This document shows, piece by piece, positions 56,757 to 64,000 of a DNA stretch of 64,000 nucleotides (position 1 is the first letter of the stretch; each line of letters starts with the position of its first letter). The position numbers and the translations under genes were made by a program. The notes beneath the pieces were generated by a model. It was not told where the DNA came from. It saw nothing but the letters and a program-made list of their open reading frames with translations, and did not search any database. Source of the DNA: an uncultured Alphaproteobacteria bacterium (GTDB lineage Bacteria > Pseudomonadota > Alphaproteobacteria > CAAGCB01 > CAG-977); the NCBI GenBank assembly GCA_934277945.1, contig CAKQWA010000004.1, forward strand, positions 93,750-157,749. The letters are read 5' to 3'.

Positions 56757-57889
56757 CCCCTGTCCTTTTCCGTGACCAGATTATCGCGATGCACGATTTC
56801 CTGCGCGCCGTGATAGCCGAGCAATTTTTCGATATCCCTGCTGTGATGTCCCGCGATTTGCGCCGCTTCGTAAGACGAATACGTCGTCAGGCCGCGTCCC
56901 AGCAAAACGCCGCTTTCATCCGCCAGAGCCACCGCGTCGCCGCGCTCGAACACGCCCTCGATGCGTTTGACCCCCGCCGGCAAAAGACTCTTGCCCGTTT
57001 CCAAAGCCTTGACCGCGCCGGCGTCCAGAACCAGCGTCCCCTTTGTTTTGAACGATGCGGCAATCCATGCCTTGCGCGCCCGCACGGGCGTCGTCGAAGG
57101 CAAAAACCAAGTACATTCGCCGCTTTTTTCAAGCGCGCTCAACGGATACATCACCTTGCCCAAAGCGATCGCCATCGCGCACCCCGCCTCCATGCAGATG
57201 CGCGCCGCCATCAGTTTCGTGACCATGCCGCCCGTGCCGACGCTCGACCCCGCGACGCCCGCCATCGCTTCGATTTCCGGCGTCATTTTTTTGACGGTTT
57301 TAATCAGAGTCGCATCGGGATTTTTGCGCGGATCCGCCGTATACAACCCCTTGATGTCCGAAAACAGCACCAGCGCGTCCGCCGACGCCATTTGCGCCAC
57401 GCGCGCGGACAAACGGTCGTTGTCGCCGACTTTGAATTCGCTGGTCGCCACCGCGTCGTTTTCGTTGATGACGGGCACGACGCCCATTGCCAGCAACGTG
57501 TGCAGCGTGTGCGACGCGTTCAGATAACGCTTGCGGTTTTCAAAATCGTCAATCGCCAACAGCATCTGCGCCACGCGCAATCCGCGTTCGGCGAAAATTT
57601 CCTGATACGCGCGCGACAGGCGGATTTGCCCGACCGCCGCCGCCGCCTGCTTTTCGGGCAACGGCAGTTTGCCGCTTTTCATGCTCAAAGCCTTGCGCCC
57701 CAGCGCGCTCGCGCCCGACGTCACAATGATGACCTCGCGCCCTTTTTTGTGCGCCGCCGCCACGTCGTCCGCCAAAGCGTTCAGCCATGTGCTTTTCAGG
57801 CATCCCGTGTCTTCGTCAACCAGCAGGGACGAACCGATTTTCAAAACGATTCGCTTGGCTTTTTTCAATACGTTTTCAGTCATCGACAT
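56753..57889 (-). CDS. proB: glutamate 5-kinase
   Basis: First step of proline synthesis. The 378 residues have the amino-acid-kinase domain (IVLKIGSSLLVDEDTG, VIIVTSGASALGRKAL, VPVINENDAVAT, GDNDRLSARVAQM, VGTGGMVTKLMAARI) and a C-terminal PUA domain (~residues 280-360, GTLVLDAGAVKALETGKSLL). The start overlaps the end of obgE by 14 bases. The first ~10 residues are not conserved, and an in-frame ATG two codons later is an alternative. Confidence 0.95.
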   Translation of the reverse strand: MSMTENVLKKAKRIVLKIGSSLLVDEDTGCLKSTWLNALADDVAAAHKKGREVIIVTSGASALGRKALSMKSGKLPLPEKQAAAAVGQIRLSRAYQEIFAERGLRVAQMLLAIDDFENRKRYLNASHTLHTLLAMGVVPVINENDAVATSEFKVGDNDRLSARVAQMASADALVLFSDIKGLYTADPRKNPDATLIKTVKKMTPEIEAMAGVAGSSVGTGGMVTKLMAARICMEAGCAMAIALGKVMYPLSALEKSGECTWFLPSTTPVRARKAWIAASFKTKGTLVLDAGAVKALETGKSLLPAGVKRIEGVFERGDAVALADESGVLLGRGLTTYSSYEAAQIAGHHSRDIEKLLGYHGAQEIVHRDNLVTEKDRG

Positions 57890-58907
57890 TCGCTTTCGCG
57901 TTTTCCTGCCGCGCGGCGCGCTCTTTCAAAACGTGCGGCAACAGGGCGTGCAGAACCGCCTGCGTCCCCTCGCCCGACACGCCCGACATCAGCAAAGGCT
58001 TTTTGCGGGCGGCTTTTTGGACTTCGCGCACTTTCGCGGCGCGCTCCTCGTCCACCAAAGCGTCGATTTTGTTAATGACGATGATTTGCGGCTTTTTTTC
58101 CAAAACGGGACTGTACAGTTTCAATTCCTTGCGAATCGCCCTGTACGCACCCGCCACGTCCTTTTGCGTGCCGTCGATGATGTGCAGTAAAACCGCGCAA
58201 CGCTCGATGTGGCGCAGGAATTTGTCGCCCAAGCCCGTGCCTTCATGCGCTCCCTCGATCAAACCGGGGATGTCCGCAATCAGCATTTCCTCGTCGTCGA
58301 TGCGCGTCAAGCCCAAGTTTGGATAAAGCGTCGTGAACGGATAGTCGGCGATTTTCGGACGCGCGGACGTCACGGCGGACAAAAACGTCGATTTACCGGC
58401 GTTGGGAAAGCCCAGCAAGCCCACGTCCGCAATGATTTTCAAGCGCAGCCAGACCCACATTTCCTCTCCGGGCCAGCCGGGGTCGGCGCGTCTGGGCGCT
58501 TGGTTCGTCGACGTTTTGTACGACGCGTTGCCCAAGCCGCCGTCGCCGCCTTTCGCAATCGTAAAGCGTTCGTAGGGCGTGACCATGTCTTTGATGATCG
58601 TTTCGCCGTCGTCCGCAACGATTTCCGTGCCGACGGGCACTTTAATCACCAGCGTTTCGCCCTTGCGCCCCGTGCGTTCGCTTCCCTCGCCGTTGCGCCC
58701 TTTTTCCGCCTTGAAATGCTGTTGATAGCGAAAGTCGATCAGCGTGTTCAAATTCGGCACGGCTTCAAACACGACGTCGCCGCCGCGCCCGCCGTTGCCG
58801 CCGCTGGGACCGCCGAATTCAATGTATTTTTCGTGACGGAACGCGCAGCAGCCGCTGCCGCCGTCGCCCGAACGGATGTAAATTTTCGCCTGATCCAAAA
58901 ACTTCAT
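57876..58907 (-). CDS. obgE: GTPase ObgE/CgtA
   Basis: Ribosome-associated GTPase needed for 50S assembly and growth control. The 343 residues begin at ATG 58907 after GAGGT: MKFLDQAKIYIRSGDGGSGC, the glycine-rich Obg fold (GGPSGGNGGRGGDVVFEA), then G1 GFPNAGKST, switch I with YPFTTLYPNLG, G3 DIPGLIEGAHEGTGLG and G4 NKID. The in-frame sequence upstream of this ATG is the degenerate repeat and not part of the protein. A variable C-terminal tail is absent or short. Confidence 0.96.
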   Translation of the reverse strand: MKFLDQAKIYIRSGDGGSGCCAFRHEKYIEFGGPSGGNGGRGGDVVFEAVPNLNTLIDFRYQQHFKAEKGRNGEGSERTGRKGETLVIKVPVGTEIVADDGETIIKDMVTPYERFTIAKGGDGGLGNASYKTSTNQAPRRADPGWPGEEMWVWLRLKIIADVGLLGFPNAGKSTFLSAVTSARPKIADYPFTTLYPNLGLTRIDDEEMLIADIPGLIEGAHEGTGLGDKFLRHIERCAVLLHIIDGTQKDVAGAYRAIRKELKLYSPVLEKKPQIIVINKIDALVDEERAAKVREVQKAARKKPLLMSGVSGEGTQAVLHALLPHVLKERAARQENAKANVDD

Positions 58908-59078
58908 GACTACCTCGAAAACGAACCTTTTCCACTCTCGAAACCAAACTTTCTTAAACCCGCAATCAAGCCTTTTCAAACCCGAAACCGAATTTTTCAA
59001 ACTCGAAAACAAGCCTTCCCCACCCTCGAAAACGAACTGTTTTAAGTCCGGAACCGAGCCTTTTTTAAAAACGCAACA
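58908..59078. repeat. degenerate ~22-base tandem repeat upstream of obgE
   Basis: Seven imperfect units of 21-23 bases with consensus about CGAAAMCRARCCTTTTYNAAMC, starting near 58916, 58939, 58962, 58984, 59005, 59028 and 59050. Examples: CGAAAACGAACCTTTTCC, CGAAACCGAATTTTTCAAAC. It lies between the rpmA terminator and the obgE RBS, so it would be the untranslated leader of obgE. The minus-strand frame is open through it but has no supported start. Confidence 0.7.
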
Positions 59079-59111
59079 AAGGGGATCGGTTTTTCAACAA
59101 CCGCTCCCCTT
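59079..59111 (-). terminator. hairpin after rpmA
   Basis: On the minus strand AAGGGGA-G-CGGTT pairs with AACCG-A-TCCCCTT around GTTGAAA, with a weak T tail; 25 bases after the rpmA stop. Confidence 0.65.
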
Positions 59112-59135
59112 GTATAGCGAACAAACGTTTAAAAA

Positions 59136-59384
59136 TTAAACGACGGACACATACACTCTGTCGTCGGCTTTGCGTTTGAATTCAACGCGACCTTCCGCGA
59201 CGGCGAAGATGGTGTGGTCCTTACCCAGTCCGACATTGTCGCCGGGGCGGTATTTCGTGCCGCGCTGACGAATGATGATGTTGCCGGGGATGACCGCCTG
59301 ACCGCCCGATTTTTTAACACCCAAACGACGACCTTCGGAGTCGCGTCCGTTTCTTGTGCTGCCGCCTGCCTTTTTATGAGCCAT
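59136..59384 (-). CDS. rpmA: 50S ribosomal protein L27
   Basis: The 82 residues begin MAHKKAGGSTRNGRDSEGRRLGVKKSGGQ and contain IIIRQRGTKYRPGDNVGLGKDHTIFA, all diagnostic for L27, whose N-terminal tail reaches the peptidyl-transferase centre. No cleaved N-terminal extension of the Firmicutes kind is present. It follows rplU by 23 bases. Confidence 0.98.
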   Translation of the reverse strand: MAHKKAGGSTRNGRDSEGRRLGVKKSGGQAVIPGNIIIRQRGTKYRPGDNVGLGKDHTIFAVAEGRVEFKRKADDRVYVSVV

Positions 59385-59407
59385 TGATTTTCTCCTTACA
59401 ACTCGGA

Positions 59408-59707
59408 TTAACCGGCAATGTCGGTAATCTTGACGATTGAGATATGCTGACGGTGTCCGTTTTTACGGCGATATCCCTGACGACGTTTTTTCTTAAAGAC
59501 CAAAACCGTGTCATCGCGCGTCTGCTTAATGACTTTCGCACTCACAGAGGCACCCGCGACGACGGGCGTCCCGATTTTTTCATCGACCGCCAAAACGTCG
59601 TTGAAGGTGACGGCGGAACCGACTTCCGCGTTCAATTTTTCAACGATGATCACATCGTCTTTTGCGACTTTATACTGTTTGCCGCCTGTTTTAATAACTG
59701 CGAACAT
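59408..59707 (-). CDS. rplU: 50S ribosomal protein L21
   Basis: The 99 residues from ATG 59707: MFAVIKTGGKQYKVAKDDVI, KVIKQTRDDTVLVFKKKRRQGYRRKNGHRQ and ISIVKITDIAG. Binds 23S rRNA. First gene of rplU-rpmA. The promoter is strong, and an ~66-base leader carries a perfect hairpin, a possible autoregulatory L21 leader. Confidence 0.97.
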   Translation of the reverse strand: MFAVIKTGGKQYKVAKDDVIIVEKLNAEVGSAVTFNDVLAVDEKIGTPVVAGASVSAKVIKQTRDDTVLVFKKKRRQGYRRKNGHRQHISIVKITDIAG

Positions 59708-59739
59708 TTTTACACCATCCGAAATTCTGTATAACCGAA

Positions 59740-59757
59740 AGCAAGCGCACGCTTGCT
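59740..59757 (-). promoter_or_regulatory. leader hairpin of rplU
   Basis: AGCAAGC-GTGC-GCTTGCT on the minus strand, a perfect 7-bp stem with tetraloop in the 5' leader, about 33 bases before the rplU ATG. Possible ribosomal-protein leader; no match to a known leader family was tested. Confidence 0.45.
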
Positions 59758-59772
59758 CCATTAAGGGCTTTT

Positions 59773-59801
59773 TTATAACGGCAATTTTGCCGTCCTGTCA
59801 A
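59773..59801 (-). promoter_or_regulatory. sigma-70 promoter of rplU-rpmA
   Basis: On the minus strand -35 TTGACA (59801-59796), 17-base spacer, -10 TTATAA (59778-59773). Confidence 0.88.
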
Positions 59802-59978
59802 TAGGATTATTCGTCAAATTTGACGATTCTTCATCGTTTTCGGCTTCAAAATCCGTCAACCGATTGAAAAACAACGATTTTTTTACAAACTCCCCCAAGT
59901 GCCCGACGCGCGAAACCATGCGAAAAAGCCCGAAAAAACAAGTTGTTGCCGTCAAATTCCGGCATTTTGCGAATCGAC

Positions 59979-61166
59979 TCAACGCAAAATGTTCGGACGC
60001 TGGCGCGGCGCGTTCAGCAAATTCTGGATATAACGCCCCTGAAACAGAGTCGCCCCCGCCTCTTTCAGCGCGCGCACCGCCTCCTCGTCGTCGACGCGGC
60101 AGACAATCAGGCGGTTTTGCCCCACGGCGTCAAAGCACGCCTTGAACGCGGCGTCGTTCTGCAAACGCTCGATCAACTGCGGCGAGTAGACCAGTTTCAA
60201 AAAATCCGCCCCCAAGCGTTCGCGATCCATAAACGGCAGAGTCGTCGCCGTCACGCCGTCCAGACACACCTTGAAGCCCAGCCCCTGCACATAATCCCGC
60301 GCTTTCAAATACGACGGCAAATCGCTTAAAATGTCGACGGGCTGCATTTCCAGCACAATGGACGAGCGCATCGTCGAAATCAGGTTGTAGTTGAACTCCT
60401 CGAACGCGTCGGACAAAATCGTCGACACGTTCAGATTCAAACTGAAATCGCGCGTAAACGAGCCGTCCTCGTGGCGCGACGTCGTCGCCAGAACGCGCTT
60501 GTCGAGCGTTTCCGTCAAATACTGGAACAGCCACGGTGTCGACGTCAAAGAGATGTCGGGCAGAATCGCGTCGCCCAAATCGGCGATGGACACGAACACC
60601 TCCTCGTACAGTTCCTGCGGCGCGGCGTCATCAATCAGCGCGCAGACGGACTGGCGGCGGATCATGTTGGAAAAATCGGCGCGCGACAAAGCGGTGATCA
60701 CCTTGTCCAAGCCTTCCGGCGTCAACTCTTTGAGTTCTTTTTTCACCGGCTCCTCGACGACTTTTTCAAATTCGCCCGCCACGCCCTCGCGCACGCACGA
60801 CAGGCGGATTTCCTCGAACAAAGCCGCTTTTTCGTCCGGCAGTTTGAAAAACGCGTGCATATGCCCGCCGGCAAGTTCGTCGGGATCTTTCGTAAACAAA
60901 AACCACACGCGGATTAAAATCGACTCGGCTTCGCTCTGCGCGATTCTTTGCGGATAGAAAACGAACAAATCGCCGCACGGCACGAACACGATGTGTCCGT
61001 CCGGCGTCGTCAGCCCCTCGAAAAACGAACGGATTTTCTCCATGACCGAGCGGGTGCGCAGATTCGCCGGAATTTGCGACAGTTTCAATTCGAGAATGTT
61101 GTAATTCGACCCGTCTTTAAGCGAGAAAAAAACAAGTTCGCGCAATTTTTCTTCAAATTTGTTCAT
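59979..61166 (-). CDS. degenerate EAL-fold protein (second of a tandem pair)
   Basis: A 395-residue cytoplasmic protein. The C-terminal ~200 residues follow the EAL phosphodiesterase fold: FSLNLNVSTILS (compare S-x-N-x-S), SSIVLEMQPVDIL (compare E-x-T-E), GFKVCLDGV (compare A-(L/I)-DDFG), LGADFLKLVYSP (compare D-x-x-K) and TLFQGRYI (compare QGY). The EAL tripeptide itself and the second Asp of DDFG are missing, so cyclic-di-GMP hydrolysis is unlikely. The N-terminal ~190 residues are a sensor-like region shared with the upstream neighbour. It starts 15 bases after that gene. Confidence 0.78.
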   Translation of the reverse strand: MNKFEEKLRELVFFSLKDGSNYNILELKLSQIPANLRTRSVMEKIRSFFEGLTTPDGHIVFVPCGDLFVFYPQRIAQSEAESILIRVWFLFTKDPDELAGGHMHAFFKLPDEKAALFEEIRLSCVREGVAGEFEKVVEEPVKKELKELTPEGLDKVITALSRADFSNMIRRQSVCALIDDAAPQELYEEVFVSIADLGDAILPDISLTSTPWLFQYLTETLDKRVLATTSRHEDGSFTRDFSLNLNVSTILSDAFEEFNYNLISTMRSSIVLEMQPVDILSDLPSYLKARDYVQGLGFKVCLDGVTATTLPFMDRERLGADFLKLVYSPQLIERLQNDAAFKACFDAVGQNRLIVCRVDDEEAVRALKEAGATLFQGRYIQNLLNAPRQRPNILR

Positions 61167-61181
61167 TGACGGCTTCCTTTA

Positions 61182-62489
61182 TCAGCGCGACAGATTCTTT
61201 TCAAACGACGCGTCCAAAACCTCTTTTTCCTGACATTGCGACCAAACGGGACCGGCGATGCAGGCTTTGCGGGAAATGCATTGCGACATGGTGCACAAGT
61301 TGCGGTGCGGGCATTTGCGCCGCGCCGCCGCGCCGGACAGCGAATCGATGAAATAGCCCTGAAAACGACGGATGTTGCGCGGCAAAGCCCATTTCACCGC
61401 GTCTTCGCCTTCGACGCGCGACAGAATGATTTTGTCCGCGCCCGTTTCGCCGACCAGTTCTTCAATGGTCTTCTTACCCTTGTAAGACGGCAGGGCGGGC
61501 GACCAGATCAACTTGACGAAATCCGCGCCGAACAGGTTGAAATCCAAAAATTCCAGCGAAATCGGATACACGCCGTCAATACACAGGCGGCATCCCGTTT
61601 CGTGCAGACGTTCCAACGCTTTAAAGTAGTTCGGCGTGTTTTGAATGATGTCCATCAACTGCACTTCGACGAACACGTCCAGTCCGTCGGGAAGCAAATT
61701 CAGAAAATCCTCGAATTCGCGCGTGAAAACGGTGGAGATGTTCAGATTCAGGCTGATTCCCTTGGGCGTGTGCGCCGTCAGCCCCGACGACACGGAAAGC
61801 ATCCGGCGGTCAAGCGTTTCGCTTAAATGCTGGAAAAGCCAGCGATTCGACAGCATATCCACCGTCGGCGCAATCGCCTGCTTCAAATCGGCGATCGAGT
61901 TGATGTATTCGTAAAAAACGGACGCGAATCTGCCGTCCGGCAAAATTTCGACCGCTTCCTGACGGCGAATGACTTTCAGCACGTTCAGCCGCTCGATGTT
62001 TTTCAAAATGTCGTTCAGATGCGACGGTTCGATCGGCACGGTGGCGGTGTTTTGCGCTTTTTTGCGGCGCATCTCGCGCAGGCTTTCCTCTTTTTGCTGC
62101 GCCAGTTTCAAAACGTCGTCGTACTGCGCCGCCAAATCGTAAACGGTCGCGAACGAAGCGTTGTCGTTTTTCAAGAACAACTGGTCGTGCCGGAACAGGT
62201 ATTTGATTTCCGAAATGATTTTTTCCGCCTGATCCTCCGGAAGCCCCTGCGAAATGACGCACACGTCGCCGTCAAAAAGGTAAAACGTGCGCTGCTGGAC
62301 TTTCAAAAGGGAAAGCAACTGCTGGACCTCGCGCATTTGCGACGCGGTGCGGTACATCGGCTTGATTTCGGAAATTTTCAAATACAGGGCGTAAAAACCC
62401 GCGGGGGATTTCTTAACCCGATACAGCATATCCAGAAATTGCGTTTCGGAATCCACTTTCGATTGAGGAGCGCTCGCCACGAAATTCAC
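61182..62489 (-). CDS. degenerate EAL-fold protein with Cys-rich C-terminus (first of a tandem pair)
   Basis: A 435-residue paralogue of the following gene. Matching landmarks: RRQEAVEILPDGRFASVFYEYI, GISLNLNISTVFTREF, LDVFVEVQLMDII, GCRLCIDGVYP, FGADFVKLIWSP and RRFQGYFID. Again there is no EAL and no DDFG. After the EAL-like fold comes a ~45-residue tail with five cysteines, spaced C-x5-C-x4-C-x5-C-x8-C (KCPHRNLCTMSQC...), which could bind zinc or an iron-sulfur cluster. No membrane segment. I infer a regulatory or nucleotide-sensing role. Confidence 0.78.
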   Translation of the reverse strand: MNFVASAPQSKVDSETQFLDMLYRVKKSPAGFYALYLKISEIKPMYRTASQMREVQQLLSLLKVQQRTFYLFDGDVCVISQGLPEDQAEKIISEIKYLFRHDQLFLKNDNASFATVYDLAAQYDDVLKLAQQKEESLREMRRKKAQNTATVPIEPSHLNDILKNIERLNVLKVIRRQEAVEILPDGRFASVFYEYINSIADLKQAIAPTVDMLSNRWLFQHLSETLDRRMLSVSSGLTAHTPKGISLNLNISTVFTREFEDFLNLLPDGLDVFVEVQLMDIIQNTPNYFKALERLHETGCRLCIDGVYPISLEFLDFNLFGADFVKLIWSPALPSYKGKKTIEELVGETGADKIILSRVEGEDAVKWALPRNIRRFQGYFIDSLSGAAARRKCPHRNLCTMSQCISRKACIAGPVWSQCQEKEVLDASFEKNLSR

Positions 62490-62562
62490 CCTTTAAACAT
62501 GAAGACTTTTTATACTAATACAGAAACGCCCGCCTTTCCAAGACAAAAGGCGGCGCAAAAAC

Positions 62563-62592
62563 AAAAAAATCCGACATAAAGCCGGATTTTTC
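62563..62592 (-). terminator. terminator of the coiled-coil lipoprotein gene
   Basis: On the minus strand AAATCCG/CGGATTT with a 9-base loop and TTTT, 25 bases after the stop. Confidence 0.8.
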
Positions 62593-62616
62593 GCGGTTTA
62601 CTGTCCGAACGGACAC

Positions 62617-63741
62617 TTATTTGACGTAAAGGCGCACTTCCGGTTTCGTCACGGATGCGTTCTGCACTTTCGACAGCGACACGCGGTCGGCGGGCATCCC
62701 CATTTTTTTCATGGAGGCAACGACGTCTTTGGCGTTGCTCAACGCTTCGTACTCGCCCAAAGAACTGTTGGCGGGCGTCACGGCGACAACGTCGAAGCGC
62801 ACGTCCGGACGGCGTTCCAAAGACGTTTTCATCGCCTGATACAAAGGCTGTTCATATTCCAATCCGGCGGGAATGCGCATCAGCGGACGGCGACCCTGCG
62901 CGTTGAAAACGGGAACGGCGGGCTCCGCCATGACGGACACGGAAGAAACGGCGGGAACCGCGACGGAAGAAACCGCGTCGGCGGTCTTGCCCTGCTGAAC
63001 TTCGGATTCCAAAACGGCGATATTCTGTCTTTCGGCGTTGAAATACTGCTGACGGCGGGCGATCAAAGCGGAAATTTCGGTGTTCAGACGGTTGGCGGAC
63101 ACGACGGTCTGATTCGCTTCATCTTCCAAACCTTTCAAACGTTCGTGATCGGCTTCCAGCGCGCCGGGCAGACGGTATGTGTCGGAAACGGTCGCCAGCA
63201 GCGAATCCAGTTCGCCCTTGATGCGCGCGGTGTCGCTCGCCAGTTTCGTCGTTTCGGACAAATTCTTGCCCGATACGGACAACAGCGACGACGCCTGTTT
63301 CCACATCGCCGTCAATTCGGGGTTGGCGGGAGTCGTGCCGTTCTGCAAACGGGCGCGGATGCGGGAAACCAGTTCGTAATACTGCAACGAATCGGCGGCG
63401 CTTTTCACTTTCAAATCGGCGAAAGCGGCGGCGTTCTTTTTAATGCTGTCCTGCACCTGACGTAGTTTCGCTTCAATGGCGGAAACCTTTTTGCCGACTT
63501 CGGTCACGGTTTGCGGCGCGGAAGCGTAGGCAGGAGCGATTGCGGGCTTGCTTTCAACAGACAGCGTCACGGGTTCGCTTGCCGCGGGAACGGGAGCGGG
63601 AGCGGAAACGACGCTTTCGACGGGCGCTTCAACGGAAAAATCGTCGACGAAATAATCATCTTCGACGGGAGCGTTCGACGTTGCGCAGGAGCAAACGGCG
63701 AGAACGGCAAGAGTGACGGAAAATCTTTTAAAAACGGACAT
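62617..63741 (-). CDS. envelope lipoprotein with coiled coils, conserved C-terminal domain
   Basis: A 374-residue protein from ATG 63741 (AAGGTG upstream; a GTG at 63753 is in frame). Signal peptide MSVFKRFSVTLAVLAVCSC with a lipobox at LAVC, then an Ala/Pro/Val-rich segment, coiled coils (~residues 85-120 and 180-250) and a C-terminal domain of ~95 residues: RPLMRIPAGLEYEQPLYQAM, RRPDVRFDVVAVTPANS, MKKMGMPADRVSLS and PEVRLYVK. I recall similar C-terminal domains in alphaproteobacterial envelope proteins of unknown role. Probably attached to a membrane and facing the periplasm. Confidence 0.75.
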   Translation of the reverse strand: MSVFKRFSVTLAVLAVCSCATSNAPVEDDYFVDDFSVEAPVESVVSAPAPVPAASEPVTLSVESKPAIAPAYASAPQTVTEVGKKVSAIEAKLRQVQDSIKKNAAAFADLKVKSAADSLQYYELVSRIRARLQNGTTPANPELTAMWKQASSLLSVSGKNLSETTKLASDTARIKGELDSLLATVSDTYRLPGALEADHERLKGLEDEANQTVVSANRLNTEISALIARRQQYFNAERQNIAVLESEVQQGKTADAVSSVAVPAVSSVSVMAEPAVPVFNAQGRRPLMRIPAGLEYEQPLYQAMKTSLERRPDVRFDVVAVTPANSSLGEYEALSNAKDVVASMKKMGMPADRVSLSKVQNASVTKPEVRLYVK

Positions 63742-63882
63742 GGCACCAAACACCTTAAAAACTGTTAAGAAAATCGCGCAATTTTCACACCGCCGGCACG
63801 CCGGCGACGCTCATAGAATGTACCGACAAATCATCCATTTGCAAGATTTTTTATATGAAACGCAAATTTTTTTAAAAAACAC

Positions 63883-63911
63883 TTGATTTTGAAAAAAAAC
63901 GAGTGTAATTA
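63883..63911 (+). promoter_or_regulatory. promoter of tRNA-Arg
   Basis: -35 TTGATT (63883-63888), 17-base spacer, -10 TAATTA (63906-63911), 12 bases before the mature tRNA, in an AT-rich spacer. Confidence 0.6.
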
Positions 63912-63923
63912 AGTCTTCGTTAC

Positions 63924-64000
63924 GCGCCCATAGCTCAACTGGATAGAGCATCTGACTACGGATCAGAAGGCTGGGGATTCGAATTCTCCTGGGCGCGCCA
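63924..64000 (+). tRNA. tRNA-Arg(ACG)
   Basis: A 77-base cloverleaf: acceptor GCGCCCA/TGGGCGC with discriminator G and encoded CCA ending at the last base of the window. D-arm GCTCAACTGGATAGAGC, anticodon stem-loop CTGA-CTACGGA-TCAG with anticodon ACG, T-loop with GATTCGAATTC. A34 is expected to be edited to inosine by TadA, reading CGU, CGC and CGA. Confidence 0.95.

Noticed and set aside
58908..59012. ObgE start at 59012 giving a 35-residue N-terminal extension
   Set aside because: The extension is the translated tandem repeat. The internal ATG at 58907 has GAGGT and coincides with the family N-terminus.
1..64000. rRNA operon, prophage, insertion sequence or plasmid origin
   Set aside because: I looked for conserved rRNA stretches, transposase DDE motifs, terminal inverted repeats and phage structural genes and saw none.

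Overview
The window looks like chromosomal DNA of an alphaproteobacterium with a moderately GC-rich genome. I cannot name the genus. The evidence is gene order and control sites. A typical alphaproteobacterial string, obgE-proB-proA-nadD-rsfS-rlmH-gpmI-envC-ctpA-deacetylase-rppH, sits downstream of rplU-rpmA. There is a condensed ihfB-lapA-accD-folC block, a hisN-yejABEF transport operon, a K+-independent-type proton pyrophosphatase, a HrcA/CIRCE-controlled groESL, and a GAAC-N7-GTAC LexA-like site in the recA promoter.

Layout. 0-6 kb: the end of murA, a 48-residue ORF, tRNA-Thr(GGT), a DNA methyltransferase-type repair gene, a small lipoprotein, an ankyrin-repeat gene and groESL. 6-16.5 kb: hisA-hisE-hinT (no hisF between hisA and hisE), a secreted trypsin-fold protein that has lost its catalytic His and Ser, then hisN-yejA-yejB-yejE-yejF ending in a translationally coupled, isolated FliN/SpoA-domain gene. 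16.5-30.5 kb: a mixed block with an alpha/beta-hydrolase lipoprotein, a PfkB-type kinase, a pteridine-reductase-like SDR, an AT-rich stretch with three DnaA boxes, uvrC, an HExxH secreted protein, xthA, a CorC-like protein, an Rsm22-type methyltransferase, recA, two paralogous periplasmic proteins opposite a TetR regulator, a deoxycytidylate deaminase, a pilin-like membrane protein, and an ATP-grasp/esterase pair.

31.8-38.7 kb is the least ordinary part. It is a three-gene transcription unit of very large, highly charged proteins (707, 861 and 689 residues) with no signal peptide, no membrane segment and no known enzyme motif. Two are paralogous at both ends. All three carry a segment resembling the LPD7-type domain of polyvalent proteins of phages and conjugative elements. 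The middle gene holds a mirror-ordered A-B-B-A internal duplication. I propose this as the candidate undescribed system.

38.9-64 kb is almost entirely minus-strand housekeeping: pgk, gap, an aldo/keto reductase, folC, accD, lapA, ihfB, hppA, the rppH-to-obgE string, rpmA, rplU, two tandem degenerate EAL-fold proteins (one with a Cys-rich tail), a coiled-coil lipoprotein and tRNA-Arg(ACG) ending at the last base.

A second theme is degenerate short tandem repeats in spacers: after the FliN-like gene, after the Rsm22-like gene, after recA and before obgE. All functional calls come from reading sequence motifs by eye; no database search was run.
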